A stretch of 64,000 nucleotides of DNA from Cheilinus undulatus (lineage: Eukaryota; Chordata; Actinopteri; Labriformes; Labridae). Numbering within the stretch: position 1 is the first letter of the stretch; each line of letters opens with the position of its first letter. Shown here one piece after another: positions 1 to 12,329 of the stretch. The notes under the pieces are model-generated. The model was not told the origin of the DNA. It was given only the letters and a program-made list of their open reading frames with translations, and searched no databases. The DNA lies in assembly GCF_018320785.1 (NCBI RefSeq), contig NC_054866.1:14555885-14619884 (forward strand). Direction: 5' to 3'. Made by a program: the position numbers and the translations under genes.

Positions 1-313
1 AAATCCAGGAGTTTGAACATTGTTTTATATGTCTTTGAAGGTATTGAAAATAATTTATGGAGACCTATTGGATGCAATTTTGTTTTTTAATCCTCTCTCT
101 AAACAGATGCTAGTACTTTTAAAGATAAGTGCATGCTGTCCTAAATGGTCTCGGCTGTCTCTTTACATTTCGGAAAAGGTTGGAATTAGGGCTGTGCATG
201 ACTAGCTGGCTCAACATTAAGCATTGAACTCAGATTGGTAGTCGGTGCTGATAGTTAAATTATTATTATTATTATTTTTTTTTTAATCAGTTTCACAATC
301 CATATCAAACTCT

Positions 314-914
314 GGCCTCATCCACATGGAGACGAATTCAGGAGTATACGCAAAAAATTTTTGTCATTTCGGCATTCCATCCACACGGAAATGGCGTTTT
401 GGGAGGCCGTCAATGCCACTTTTTGAAACCGGGTCCCAGAGTGAACAAATCTGTAAACGCTTAACGTTTTGTCTCATTGTGGAGAGGCAACCGCATCTTT
501 CTTGAAATGATTACATCATACATAGCATAGCCCACTTACGTCACATGCGCTGTCGAACCAAACAACAATTGCAGATTATAGGGTTGTGTACGTGCTGTAG
601 AAGCTATTGAGCCTATTATGGATTTCACAGCAAAATCTGTTGCTCCTTTACCACCACAGCGAATAGCATACACCAGATGTTCTTAAATCCACCACAGAGA
701 ACAACCAGAAGGGCAACTAGGAGAAAGTTTTTGGCAGTTTCTGTAATCTTCTTCTCTCTTTTGGTGCTTTTCCGTGGCAGTGTTACAGCGGCACTTACAG
801 GCTTGGCATATATACAACAGCGTTTTCAGTGGTTTCATGCTTATGCGGACATTTCCTGAAATGATCCCGTATTTACAGAAAGCATTTTCAAAACGTTTCT
901 GTGTGGACAAGGCC
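314..914. mobile_element. Non-autonomous DNA transposon with terminal inverted repeats
   Basis: The left end (GGCCTCATCCACATGGAGAC) and the reverse complement of the right end (GGCCTTGTCCACACAGAAAC) match over about 21 bases with four or five differences, so these are inverted repeats about 600 bp apart. No transposase is recognisable inside; a 60-codon open frame at 677-859 shows no domain. I could not fix a target-site duplication, so the superfamily is open. Confidence is for a TIR element, not for any named family. Confidence 0.65.
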
Positions 915-1744
915 CCTGTCTAAACTGCAATGCAGCCACCCACCACTAGTGGCCACTGTAGTTCTAGTTAATGGTCTTCAACCCAACAGCATACAACAGT
1001 GAACTGAAAGAACCAATAGCATCCTGTACGAAAGACATCATGCATCAATATTTTGATCTGGAAAATGGAGATGAAGGTGTTTACGTGTTTCGTTAAGTTA
1101 TACTCGCCTATTACCCAAAGCAATAAATACAGGAATGTTAATGTTAACCTAAAAGAAGTATCAAGAGCCAGTAATGCGAGCACTGCTAACATCAATCAGG
1201 CCATATACTATACAATACTTGTGCTCATTATCAGCCTGATTGCCCCCCATCAGACCAAAGGCCCTACAAATGGATTATCTTGTCGAATCATCTTGTGCAT
1301 CTGATAAAAGGGCATTCAGAGGCACCCAACCTCAAGATTGTGTGTATTACAGATGTTCAATATTTATGATCAGAAATCCTCTTGAGAATAGATGAGCAGT
1401 CATGTGCAGAATTCTTGCATGAATAGAGCAATGGAGGAACAACTTGTTAATTTGTAGGAACAAACAAGTTTTTGACCACATGTACTGTAAAACATTAAAC
1501 AGACAAACTGACAGGGGAGGGAGCTGGACCAAAATTGCAACCGCAATGGATGTAGCATGAAGCTAACAGCTACAGCAACCACACGTTGCAAACCAACTCC
1601 CCATTGTTAACCTGCTGATGCTGTGATCCCTACATTACAAAAACTGTGTTAAATTTTAGCCATTTCTAAGTATTTTCCATAGACTAGTCAATAAAACAGG
1701 ATTAAAATTGATACATATTTGTGTTTAAAAAGATTCAACTATGG

Positions 1745-2047
1745 CAATGGTTCTCAAATGGTACGGCAAGACACACTGGTGTGCCTTTAGCTAAGTCTTT
1801 GTGCCATAGCAATTTGTCCAACCATACATAATTACTGCAACTATACAATAAATTAAGCTCAGTCAGGACCACTTTGTCAAGAAACACACATGATTTGTGG
1901 TCATGAACAGTTTTTTCTTTATTAGCTGTTGTAAAGTTTCACTTATTGCTGTTATTCATATGTGGCTGTTCTAGGAAGGAGGAGCTGGGGTGGAGAAGGG
2001 TTGTAAAAAGTGTTTTGCAGAGGTTGAAAAAAGGTTGAAAACCACTG
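1745..2047. mobile_element. hAT-type MITE
   Basis: The element begins CAATGGTTCTCAAATGG and ends GGTTGAAAACCACTG, the imperfect inverted ends of hAT/Charlie-like MITEs. The flanking octamers AACTATGG (1737-1744) and ACCTATGA (2048-2055) agree at six of eight positions, consistent with the 8-bp target duplication of hAT elements. It has no coding capacity. Confidence 0.7.
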
Positions 2048-4507
2048 ACCTATGAGATGTGATGGCATTGATGAATACTGTCTTAGTGTTGTGATTCAAA
2101 TAAATGAAACTTATTATAAAGACGGCAAAAAGTTTCAACCGATAGCCTCAATGTGTGCTTTAAAATAAGTTGGTAAACATAGCAATTCACAATTCAAATG
2201 GTTCCCAAAAGTAGTGAATAAACATCTAGAATTGTTAGCTTAAAGAAGTATATGCTACTAAATAAAGAAGAAAAGTTTAGATATTAATTTAAGGGAGATA
2301 AATACTCTTGACACATAATTAAAGGTATTTTTAATTTCTGTCTTGACTATACAGTACAAATTGTTACCCTAAAGTAGTGGATGTAGTCCGCATCAAGTTA
2401 AAGGCCAAGAAAATGTCATATCTGATTTACACTGAGGAAGAAAACAAACCATTTACCCCAATGCTGAAGAGTGGCTGGGTGGCCTTCTGAATCACAAACA
2501 AACTTAATAATCTGAGTCTGATGGAAGATATTTACCAAACCAAAGCACCAAGCCGAGTAGGAGAACACTGTGGCTTCCAGCCAAGCAGCAGGAGGACAAG
2601 CTTTGTCCTTGGAACCCAAACATATGCACATCTGCAGTCAGCACTTTATCCCATTTAACTTTTGTTAAATTTAAATGTTATGTTCACCTTATTCAAACAG
2701 TGTTACTAATGTTTCAGGGGGATCAGGGATGTTGGATTATTTATAATGCTAAGTTTAAGAATCATATCTGCTGCTCATGATTTTTTGTATCTTTCCAGGC
2801 AATATAACTAGAAAGCAAAATAGATGTGGTAAAGGCATGTCAGGTCTTTGAGTTGCAACATCAGTCTAAGTCTTCTACAGTTGACAGTGGGATCCTATTC
2901 TTTCACATTTATTAATGTATTGTCCTTTCTCAGTTGACAGTAATGACCCTATCCAGGACATTACAGCTTGCTAGCATTATCATTGATACCTGCATGTTTG
3001 CAGCATGAAAGACTGTGGGAAATTGTTCTTTTCCCCCATGAGGAGCTCCACTCCCAGGAGTGATGCAATGCTGAATATCTGTCCAGGATGTGCATTTCAA
3101 GGGTCAATTTCTCTACAACGGTCATGGGAAATTATTTTTTAAAAATTAAAGATTGTACGAGTTGGCCCTGGATGTAAATCTGAGTTTGTCAGCTTGTTAG
3201 CTGTTGATTGTCTTTATATAAAGCATAATATTTTAAATATGTTGGTAAATGTGCTGCATATATAGTCCAAACATCCGATAAAGATGAGAAAATAAAGCTA
3301 AAAATGGTTTAGACATGCTTTTAAAAATAGTGAATATGTATTTACCTTAATGAACTCAATTTAGTAAATAAAGTGCTATATGCTCTGAATAGCAGTAAAA
3401 ATAGTTGCCCTTCGGTGAATATGAAGTTTAAATAGATTAAAAGAGCCCAGTTAAAATTGATGGATTAAATAGCTAGCTCTATAATCAGTTTTCTTCTTAA
3501 TGATACCAGTACCAATGATTTTTTTTAATGAACCATGGGGAGATAAACCAGAATCAAAGACTTTTAATAGAGCCTGAAAATTTGTCAGAGGCTTTTCTTT
3601 TAAATTTGAATGCAAATATGATCAGTAGATTGGTCAGTACCATCAAGAGCAACATATATAATTTATTTTTCCTGCATTTGAATTCTTATCCCTTTTACAT
3701 TTCTGGCAAAACTACAAAAATGCTTTTAAACTTGAGTTGCATTTCTCCAAAATCCTGAAAGTGTCACCCACAGTCTAACCCACAATGATTTCCTCTATTT
3801 AATGGTCATTTTCAGAGGATTGTTTAAAGGCAGACTGCTGCTGTGGCTACTGTAGCAGAAGCCGCTTGGACCCTGTGAGTGAACATTTTTAAATCATTTC
3901 TGCTGTGTGTGGGAGGCTGGAGAACCGCAGAGATTAAAAATGTGGAATCGCTTCCGCTTCTCATTTCTCTTCTGTGAAATAATTCAGAAAGCACAGGCAA
4001 GTGCCAAAGTCAGTTCGACCTCAGTTCCAGTGCATTCTGCCCTCTGATCGTGATCACTCCCTGTATTACATTTTATAAATGACTCTGTGTTTGTGCGTCA
4101 CATCGGAAACCACTGACATGATCACTGCAGGGAAAGGCCAGTAAAGCATAGAGGTTAGCGGTTTCATTTCCACTGAACTAAGCCATGACAGAGCTGAGTG
4201 CAGCATAGAAAATAACCTGTACCATTTAGCAGGAAGAGGATCATTTTATCTAAAGGCTATCCATGTTACACATTTGTCACAGTGGCATAAAAGTTCACAA
4301 TTAATGCACCCAATTATTTTGTTCATATCAGCTGAATGTTATTTTATTCATTATATTTAAGCTACTATCATGGAGCAGCTTTGGATGCTGCCCATGAAAG
4401 TGGGATTTTTTCATCTACTTTTAAATCCATAGCAAATAGTTTTTTCTGCAGTTGAGCTAATGTCATTTCCTGCCAGAAGTTCCTTATTTTCCCTCAAATT
4501 AAAAGCC

Positions 4508-4697
4508 GGTTGGGGGAGCAGGTGGCCTAGTGGTCAAAGGCGCTCCCCATGTACACGGGCGGCCCGGGTTCAAATCCGGCCTGAGGCCCTGTACCGCATG
4601 TCTCTCCCCCACTCTTGACCCTGTTTCCAACTCTATCCACTGTCCTCCTCTATCTAATAAAGGCACAAAAATAAATCTTAAATAAATAAAAAAACAG
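4508..4697 (+). mobile_element. tRNA-derived SINE
   Basis: The head contains a polymerase III A box (GTGGCCTAGTGGTCAAAGGC, like the type II tRNAs Leu/Ser) and a B box (GGGTTCAAATCC). These are followed by an unrelated body (CATGTCTCTCCCCC, TATCCACTGTCC) and an A-rich tail with AATAAATC. It is flanked by a direct repeat, TTAAAAGCC at 4499-4507 and TTAAAAAGCC at 4698-4707, which marks target-primed insertion. Related copies lie at 24994 and 42176. It is not a functional tRNA gene because the 3' half of the cloverleaf is missing. Confidence 0.88.
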
Positions 4698-6563
4698 TTA
4701 AAAAGCCCTTTTTTGTCCAAATAGGAAGTAAAGCACTGTTAGCTAAGGACAGTAAAAACATCAAAGGTACAGCAAAAAACAACTCTGGAGAAAATATCTA
4801 AACTTACTGTAACTTGTGCCAAAGCATGCATGAGCCTCAAAGTCCAATTTGTTTGATGTGAGTGCTCCATATGAAGTTCAGGCACAGTACACTTCATTGG
4901 CCCTGGTACAGATGGAAGAGGTGGGCACAACGGAAAGCTATATCTTACCAAAAACAGGTTATTGTGCTGGCTCTCAGATCCTATTCAGGGCAACTGCCAG
5001 ACTTTTTGGACTGGGTAGGGCCAACAGTGGCAGTGAATTATGTAGAGGTGACCCGCGGTATGTGCACTCACAAGATTGAATAACAATTATTTGTACAATA
5101 CAGTACTATATATATTTACAGTAAATACATAGTTACAGCATACAAGTCCTTCTAGCTTCATCTTTAAGGACTTATGAAGAAGATGTCAGAATTCACAATT
5201 CCAAGTACCTGAAAAGCAAATGTGCCATGCAAAGAGTGTTGCAATCACCCTGCAACTTAACCTGACAAGTTGAATAAAGTACAAGTCCTCCTTCGATGTA
5301 GCACATAGCCAATATTATAGCTGAAAAATTATGGGTTGCCAGGCAGATTTCTAGGTTTGCCATAGGTACACTTATGACTGTGGGTTTTGTAAACTGAGCA
5401 TGTCATATTACAATATGATGACATATCGGTGCTCAGGCCTGGCTGATCTTTGCCTAGGATCACCAGACTTCACTGGATCATTGTGTACATGCACTCCTGT
5501 ATGTTTCTTGATGTACATTAAGTGTATATTTTTTAATTCATTTAATTCCTTTTTGAGTAAACAGGTAATAGGTAAAAGGCAAAAACTAGTGTTGAATTCT
5601 CAGTGTTGAACATTTCAGGGTTGAGTTGACCCCTGAAGTGTAATTTTAACTCCATTCTGGATTAAAAGGCCTTCAGTGTTGTAGTTATTTGACAGTGTTG
5701 ATCCATCAATGTGTCAAACTCTGTAAAGAGTGATTGATCTAAGTTCCTCCCCCTGCCAGCCAAATCTGCAGAGTCTTCCCATCCTGCCCTTGGGCAAACT
5801 GTTTGGATTTGTTTAAGATGTTTTTAGATGTACTCATACATGTTTAGATGTTGCTTGTTGTACAGTGATCACTGCTAGGATTCCTTCGCTCATGTGTCTG
5901 GAAAATGACTGTTGTTTTTTATGTTACACACTTCTGCACCATGAATGAAGTTATCCATTGAATTAGCCACTTCTTGCCTTTGGCATGGGATAGTGTACAG
6001 TCAAGGGTGGTGTGCTGATTTTCATTAAAGAGCATGTCCTAGCTCTGCAATTGTCTGCACTTTGCAAGAAGACACCTGACTTTGCCACACGTGTTCAATA
6101 CAAGGTGGCAATCTTTATCAAGTGTGAAGAGTGCATTTCAAAGTCTCAGTAAGTAAAATTGTAAATATTTAGGATGTATACACATAGTGAGAGGAAATAA
6201 CACAGTGATGTATTATAAATACACTTTGATTTGTAAAAAAACAAAACACTGTGTTAGAAATGAAGATTACAAGAAAGTAAAAACATTAACACATTCCATT
6301 TAACTTGGAACCAGTGAGAATTATATAAACCCTTAAAAAAATTAAATTCAACACTTTGGGAGTTGAATTGGCACTGACTGTTTAAACTGCAGTTAATTGT
6401 AATTAACTATCAAAATTCTGGGATTAATTATGATTAAAACAGATGTAATGGTTTCAAAGCCCTAGTTGAAGCAACAGATTCATCCATAGCTTTATTTGAG
6501 TGTTTCCTGTGCGATATTTAGACCCCAGCCTTCCTCTATAACTGTTTGGTCTTTCTCCACCAG

Positions 6564-6758
6564 CTTCGCAAGGCCATCGAGGGTTCTGTGACCGTGAAAG
6601 GGGTGAAAGTGCGTCCTCCTCTGGCCAGCTTCAGGGACAGTGGCACCAGCAGCAGCGAGAATGAAGCCACTGAGCTCCACAAGCTGTGGGACCGCCACAA
6701 GAGCATGTCACTGCCCCGCGAACACACCCCCTCCGAGTCTGACGAGAAGTCCCAGTGA
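6564..6758 (+). CDS. clcn2: Chloride channel protein 2 (ClC-2), last coding exon
   Basis: ClC-2 is a plasma-membrane, hyperpolarisation-activated voltage-gated chloride channel with two C-terminal cytoplasmic CBS domains. This exon gives the last 64 residues and a TGA stop. It starts in phase 0 with LRKAIEGS, the end of the second CBS domain. It continues with [13 protein letters not shown] and [15 protein letters not shown] and ends PSESDEKSQ. These blocks match, from memory, the tail of vertebrate CLCN2 and not other CLC paralogues. The exon opens after TTTCTCCACCAG. All earlier exons, with the membrane domain and first CBS domain, lie upstream of the window. The gene points towards fam131a, which is on the opposite strand, as in the human CLCN2/FAM131A pair. 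I see no break in the reading frame. Teleosts can have more than one clcn2 copy, so the a/b/c suffix is unknown. Confidence 0.93.
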   Translation, partial: LRKAIEGSVTVKGVKVRPPLASFRDSGTSSSENEATELHKLWDRHKSMSLPREHTPSESDEKSQ

Positions 6759-7700
6759 GGGAAAGGAGAAGAGGAGGAGAACAAAGAGGAGCAGGTGGAG
6801 GAAGAGAAAGAGGAGGCACTGAGATCTTTAATCCCCCCCCCCCCCCCCCAAAGCCACAAACATGCAAAAATCCTCAGGGCTAAGGATCAATATTTAATTC
6901 TGGAAAGACTTCCACTGCTACGCCAGCCTCTCTGTAACCCCTCATTTCTCTCCTCGTCTACTTCTCTCTTTCTCCTTCTCCCACTTTGAATCACCTGTAC
7001 TTCCCCCAGGAGTCTTGCACTGACCAAGCCACACTCCACCAGGGAGTGGAACACAACTCAGCCTGTGCCCTGCTCTCCATTTTCCCTTGGGAACCCACAG
7101 CAGAGTGAATGTGGATTAGGGAGAAAAAGAAAAAAAGACACATGTTGGTTGAATCCAACAAAGGGAGTGGGAATGGGTTCAAACCTTAAGAAAAAGGGAA
7201 TTTTTTTAAGCTGATTTTTTTTCACTTGTGTATCTTTAGAGTTTGATCAAAGTTTGGACTTCTAAAAGTTTTCTTTTGGAAAGAGTCTTCCACTTGAGTA
7301 GAAAAATTGAGAAACAATGACAAGGAATAATATTCCAAGTGAGTACTGTAAGTGAGAGTGTATGAAGTGAACAAATGTGTGTGCATGAAGAGGGAGGTAG
7401 CAAACAGAGGAGTACTAGGGCCAGGCACAAGAACAAAAAAGACGAGGATATTTTTATTCCTGCATTAGTCCAAGGCAAAAGAAAAACTGGTGTTTTTTTG
7501 TTTTATTTATCTAAAGACAGTGCTGAAGTCTGCAAATATTTTAAGATATTTGGCCAATTTTGGCATAAATTCCTTACCAAGATATTCTTTCACCTATATT
7601 TTCCTGAAGATGTTTAGTACCACCTATAGGAAAGCCCGTGAGAGCTGCTGAAAGTTTGGGTACCCAGAATTTAAAATGCTTACCACTGTCAGTAGATGAC
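6759..7700 (+). other. clcn2: Probable clcn2 3' untranslated region
   Basis: Sequence after the clcn2 stop starts purine-rich, has a run of 17 C at 6833-6849, and then looks unique rather than repetitive. I did not find a convincing AATAAA close to the stop; the first one I noted is at 8734-8739, so the end of the transcript is uncertain and the limit given is a guess. Confidence 0.45.
6833..6849. repeat. Poly-C homopolymer run
   Basis: Seventeen consecutive C residues about 75 bases after the clcn2 stop codon, probably in its 3' UTR. Length is likely to vary between individuals and between sequencing reads. Confidence 0.95.
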
Positions 7701-10700
7701 CTGGGAGGGGTCAAACTAGCAAACTGTTGCAAGCATTTCTTTTCATAGATATTGCTGGGTGCATGTAAATTATGAGTTAACTTATATGCCTTTGTATTTA
7801 CTTATCATGTACTGGTTACTACTGTAGTTGACTGGCATTTCCAGTGAATGAGTGAGTTTTGAATTGCAAGCAACCAAAATGCTTAAGCTGTTTGGTAAAT
7901 CACTGACACATTAGACTCCATTCATATTAATTAACTATTCTTCACTCACCAAGTTACTGCAAAGTAATTTGCATCTAATATGTCAGTGCAGTCTAACCTT
8001 TTAACAACTGGAAAATGTCATGTATTTGCACTGATAATGCATATTGAAAAATTTATATACAGAGTATAATTACACCATCATCAAATTTGCTAACTTGCCA
8101 GCTAGCTAGCAAACGGTTCTTCACTGTATTAGTCAGCTAACTTCCACTTGTGTATTAGCATGAACCGTAGAAAACACCAGATGGAGCCTGAATAACATCA
8201 GCCGTTTGCTTACTGAGGGGTTTTCGAGTGCTATCTGCTACAGCTGTTATATTGAAAATGCTGTCTCAACTAACTTTAGATCAATCTTGTAACAAGACAA
8301 AGTGATGGAGTTTAGGCAAACTAGCAAGCAGGCTAGCTGGCTAGCATTTTTATCAGCCATGCCCCTAACAATGCATAAACCAAAATGAATGTTATTTAAA
8401 TCAAAACAGTCACCCCTTGTACAGCGTGTGCCCATAAGGACTGAGGGTGAACAACTTCTGAAAATAATCTAATTGCAATTTTTTCCCGCAATACAGCGAT
8501 TGTGATTTAATATGCAATCATTTAGGTTCCTCATTTTATGTGTTGATCAACAAACATAAGCAAGAGATCATTCTATATTATAACAAGCACAATATTAGAT
8601 AAGTTAAACTAGAGATAAACAATTTAGAAAAAGATATCTTATTACGATTTTGGCCCGTATAGCCAATTTGATATCAATTGCTATATTGAAGGGGATGGTC
8701 ATTTCTCGTGTTATTCTCATTTTGATGAAGAAAAATAAATACATGAGCAAGGAAAGTAGGATTTTTGTCAAAAAATATAAAAATGAAAAAGACACTTGAA
8801 TGTTTGAATAATTTGTAAGGCGTAAAAAAGAAAAAAGATTGTATCAAACTGGTTATTTTCACACTTTTCAGGTTAAAGCATTATTGCACTGTCTGCGATT
8901 TGAAAATTGTGGCATGCCAAATAGCGATTTAATCTAACTTGCGATCAATTGCCCAGCCCTAATAAGGACATGAATAATTCGGACCAAAATTGTTTTTTTA
9001 ACAAGGCTGCAAACATGTTTAACAAGTCTGTAATTCATAACAGGGTGTTTATGTGACCTCTGGTGCTTTTGTAGACAGCCTCAAGTGGACACTTAAGGAA
9101 CTACCTTTTTTTTTTGCAATTCCACATTGGCTTCATTATTTAGTCACAGAGGTTGCTGCACCCCAAGCACATCTGTCTTGCTCTGAAGGCTAGTGCTGTA
9201 GGCTAATTAGCAAGCTTGCTTTTTTGTTGTTGTTGTTGTGGTTTCTGTATGGTTTTTGCAGTTACTGTATATTTGATGCCCTATTTAAAATACAACACGT
9301 TCAGGCTACACCACTGTTGGCAATCATTTCTGAATCTAAAAAGCTCCTAGTTTGACCCCTCAAAAACTACCTTAGCCAGAGGTAAGCATTTTCAGTTTTT
9401 CACTGATAACATTCTGGGTAGGCCAACATCCACAGCTCTCACAGATTTTCTACAGAAAGTTGCCTTTAAATTTCTCATAGGTGTTATAAGACAAATTTAT
9501 GGACACACTAATGAGGAAATATAAAGAGCTCAACAGTGCCTGCCTACTTTTTCAGCAGTTCTGGTTCTGGAAGTAAAATTCACCTTCAAATCCCCCATAG
9601 ACATTTGACTAAATCCTTATTACAACATGTTAAATGTATGAACGAAGCTAACCAGCTACTTGAGTACTTGTGACCATAAAACATTTGATTTGAAAAACAG
9701 GATCTGAAAATTGAGAAGAAGGCAAAGGTACAAGACTGTATATATATTTTATTTTTACGAGGATCAAGGTACTGCATATCCCACAATCGATTCATGTTAT
9801 TCGTTTTAAAGGATAGTTTTTGTAGCTTACAAGCCACATATGTATCTTGACGACATGTTTTAATGTAGTGTTTACATTTTTAATCATAGTGTTTTAATAT
9901 ATCATAGTTTGCGTATATTCTGCTTCATATTACAGAGGCATGTATTATTGTCAATAACCTTTGAGCGTGGTAGATGTTTCCGGGATTACAGGAGACCTCA
10001 CCAATCAGAGATGTAGCTGTGACACTCTAGGACTGTGGGTACTGTAGTAGTTTTGGTAGAGATTTCAAATAAACTATGTTTTTCTTAAAAAGAGGTTGAT
10101 ATCTTCCAAACTTCTTACGTCTTCTACAGGAGCACATACCATTGTTTCACACTGGGTAGCTTGTTGTAAGTCTACCCTGGATACTGCTGACAATATGGCA
10201 AATAATCAAATCTCCCATAGAGTAAATGAGTGGGAATTCTGCGTCCAGAACCACAATGTTGAGCTCTGCTGTTAAGGACTTCATTACCATATCTTCCCAA
10301 TATTCCCTATGTATAAATCTTGACAAACATCTAGCAGGAAATTGGGGAGGTCAGGAATAAAATATGACTTTTGAGTTTAATTGTGAGGCATCAGATATAA
10401 AACAGTTAGTGGGGGGTTCAGCAAAAAGTCATTCTCAGAACCTGAAAAAAAAGAAAGTTGAAATTGTCTTTCTTCTTTTCTTATCTTTTGACTTCTTATT
10501 CCTGGCCCAGGTACTCTTCCATATAAGTGACTTTTTGAAACTTCTTTTTAACTCAAAACACATTTCAGTCTTTGTTTTCCATATTCATAATTTAATTTCC
10601 AGGTGGTCTTGATTTAACTGGAATATGCCATTGCACAATTTCTTTGTAAATTACACTACAGTTTGTCCAACTGAGAAGCATTGGACTATGGATGAATGCC

Positions 10701-11775
10701 TTTTAATTATTTTTTAAGTCAGTTCATGTTTTTTCTTGTTTCTCCGCTAAAGACTTTAAATGGTCAGATGAGAGTACAGTCTATGCAAGCAGACATACCT
10801 GTGGGCAGCGGAGGAAGCACCTGTAGCCCTTTTTAGCATGTACACTCCTCTTATACTGTAGCTATAGTCTTACATCACAAAGACACATTAGAGACCCACA
10901 AACAAGACGGCGGCGATGCACTCCGAGAGTTTTCTGCTTATCTAAATTTAGCTCTTAATAACTGTTCTGCTGAAGGTTGGGGCGGATGGAGAGGGCAGGA
11001 AGCGGGGGAGAGACGGAGAACAGGGAGCAAATGGATGGCTGAAAGACTGAAGACATCATTACCTAACCAGCTGCTTTGGGCCCTCTCATCAATCTGCTTT
11101 TGATTTCCATGTTCACTTATCTCCATGACTATCAGAGACAGTAGACCCCCCCCATAAAGGCAATATGAAGTAATGGTTTATGGCTTATTTAAGACCTTAT
11201 TGTTGACATAACGTCAGACGACATAAAATATCTCATCAGCCTGATTAATGCAGCTCTGTAGCTATAGTGAAGCATAATCACTGTTGCCAGATGGACAGTA
11301 AAATAAGTATTTGTACAATAATACGCAGTTTTCTGTGTACGCCATGTTCCATCTGCTTTGTGTGTTCAGGAGCTGACGGCACCCTCTTTAGTCAGTGCTT
11401 GTGTTTCCACAGCAGCACATGCACAATACGGCGTAACTCCACTCTTCTACCTATGAGATACACACCCAGTCTTTCTTCTTTCATATGGTACTAAAAGGTC
11501 AGAGATTTAACTGAGAGCTAGGCCATAAAGAGCTTTAAAAGTAGTTGGTAAAAAAAGACTAAAACATACAAGGAGCCTATGTAAAGATGCTAAAACAGGA
11601 GTGACTTGTTTGTGCTTTTTTTGTCATTGTCATAAGCCTGGCAGCTGAGTTCTTTACCATCTAAAGTCAAGCTATAGATTTCAGGTACTGGTAGGTTAAA
11701 AATATTTTGAAATAACTGAGGCTTGATGAGATATTGGTGCGTAAAACTGTCCCTGTGTCATTAAAAAAAGGTAAA
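7701..11775. other. Intergenic DNA with degraded repeats
   Basis: No coding exon is recognisable. About 8450-8962 looks like an old DNA transposon: its right edge (CAATTGCCCAGCCCTAAT at about 8946-8963) is of a type common at fish transposon ends. About 9020-9165 resembles another dispersed fish repeat (GGCTGCAAACATG, CCTCAAGTGGAC). There is a short TTG microsatellite near 9222-9240. The stretch 10860-11140 is comparatively GC-rich and unique-looking. Family names cannot be given without a library search. Confidence 0.4.
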
Positions 11776-12325
11776 CCTGACACGCTAGATACATATCCAT
11801 ATAAAAATATTGATTGTGGCTATTATTGTTGTTCGCTATCAGTGGAGCCAGTTTGAAAGAACAATTTTGTGGCAGCTGGTATGAAGAAGAAGAAATAAAT
11901 ATTTTCTGCCAATAAAACTACAACAGCTTCATCCAAGCTAATTGCTCCACTTGCAGCCATTGTTTGCAGTGCAGTTAATCATACCCGTAGCTACCGCAAA
12001 CTCATGGCAATCGGGAGAAGAAAAAAAATCTTTTCTGCCAAGATAAGCTTTTAGTGTGTTTCTTTGCTCTTCTTTTGATTGAGAAATGTGGTCCAGTTTT
12101 ATCAAAACTGCCACTGTGGCTACATTCCAGCTAATCAGCAGTCGCCATTTTTTTCTTGCAGTACAACTTAACCTGCCCATAGCTACTTGCTGAAATCATC
12201 TTAATGACACTGATTGGAACAGTCCTTCTTACACTAGACACAAACAATTCAGATTGAGTCTGTGCAAGATAGATCAGCTATGACAGTCATGGAATCTGGC
12301 CAATCCACTGGCTTTACATGGTTTA
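11776..12325. mobile_element. MITE family A, copy 1
   Basis: It begins near CTGACACGCTAGATAC, and its right side reads CAATCCACTGGCTTTACATG. Inside are segments shared with the other family A copies: CGCTATCAGTGGAGCCAG, TCATCCAAGCTAATTGC and TAGCTACCGC. No transposase is visible. Other copies lie at about 15558, 23120, 41375, 52533, 53998 and 56090. Boundaries are approximate. Confidence 0.6.
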
Positions 12326-12329
12326 AAAT

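Larger units (their letters stand above)
1..6563 (+). other. clcn2: Intron of clcn2 (3' part), with repeats
   Basis: This stretch precedes the last clcn2 coding exon and ends in a pyrimidine-rich tract and a CAG acceptor at 6561-6563. I found no other clcn2 exon in it by eye, so the penultimate exon must lie upstream of base 1 and the intron is at least 6.5 kb. It holds a TIR element (314-914), an hAT-type MITE (1745-2047) and a SINE (4508-4697), listed separately. Near 6330-6475 there is AT-rich sequence with TTAATTA repeats that looks like another degraded transposon end. The remainder is AT-rich and I see nothing else in it. Confidence 0.7.

Noticed and set aside
677..859. 60-codon frame with a hydrophobic segment
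   Set aside because: Lies inside a TIR element and resembles no known protein; no supporting context for a gene.
4520..4580. tRNA gene
   Set aside because: Pol III A and B boxes are present, but the 3' half of a tRNA is missing and the flanking duplication and A-rich tail show a SINE.
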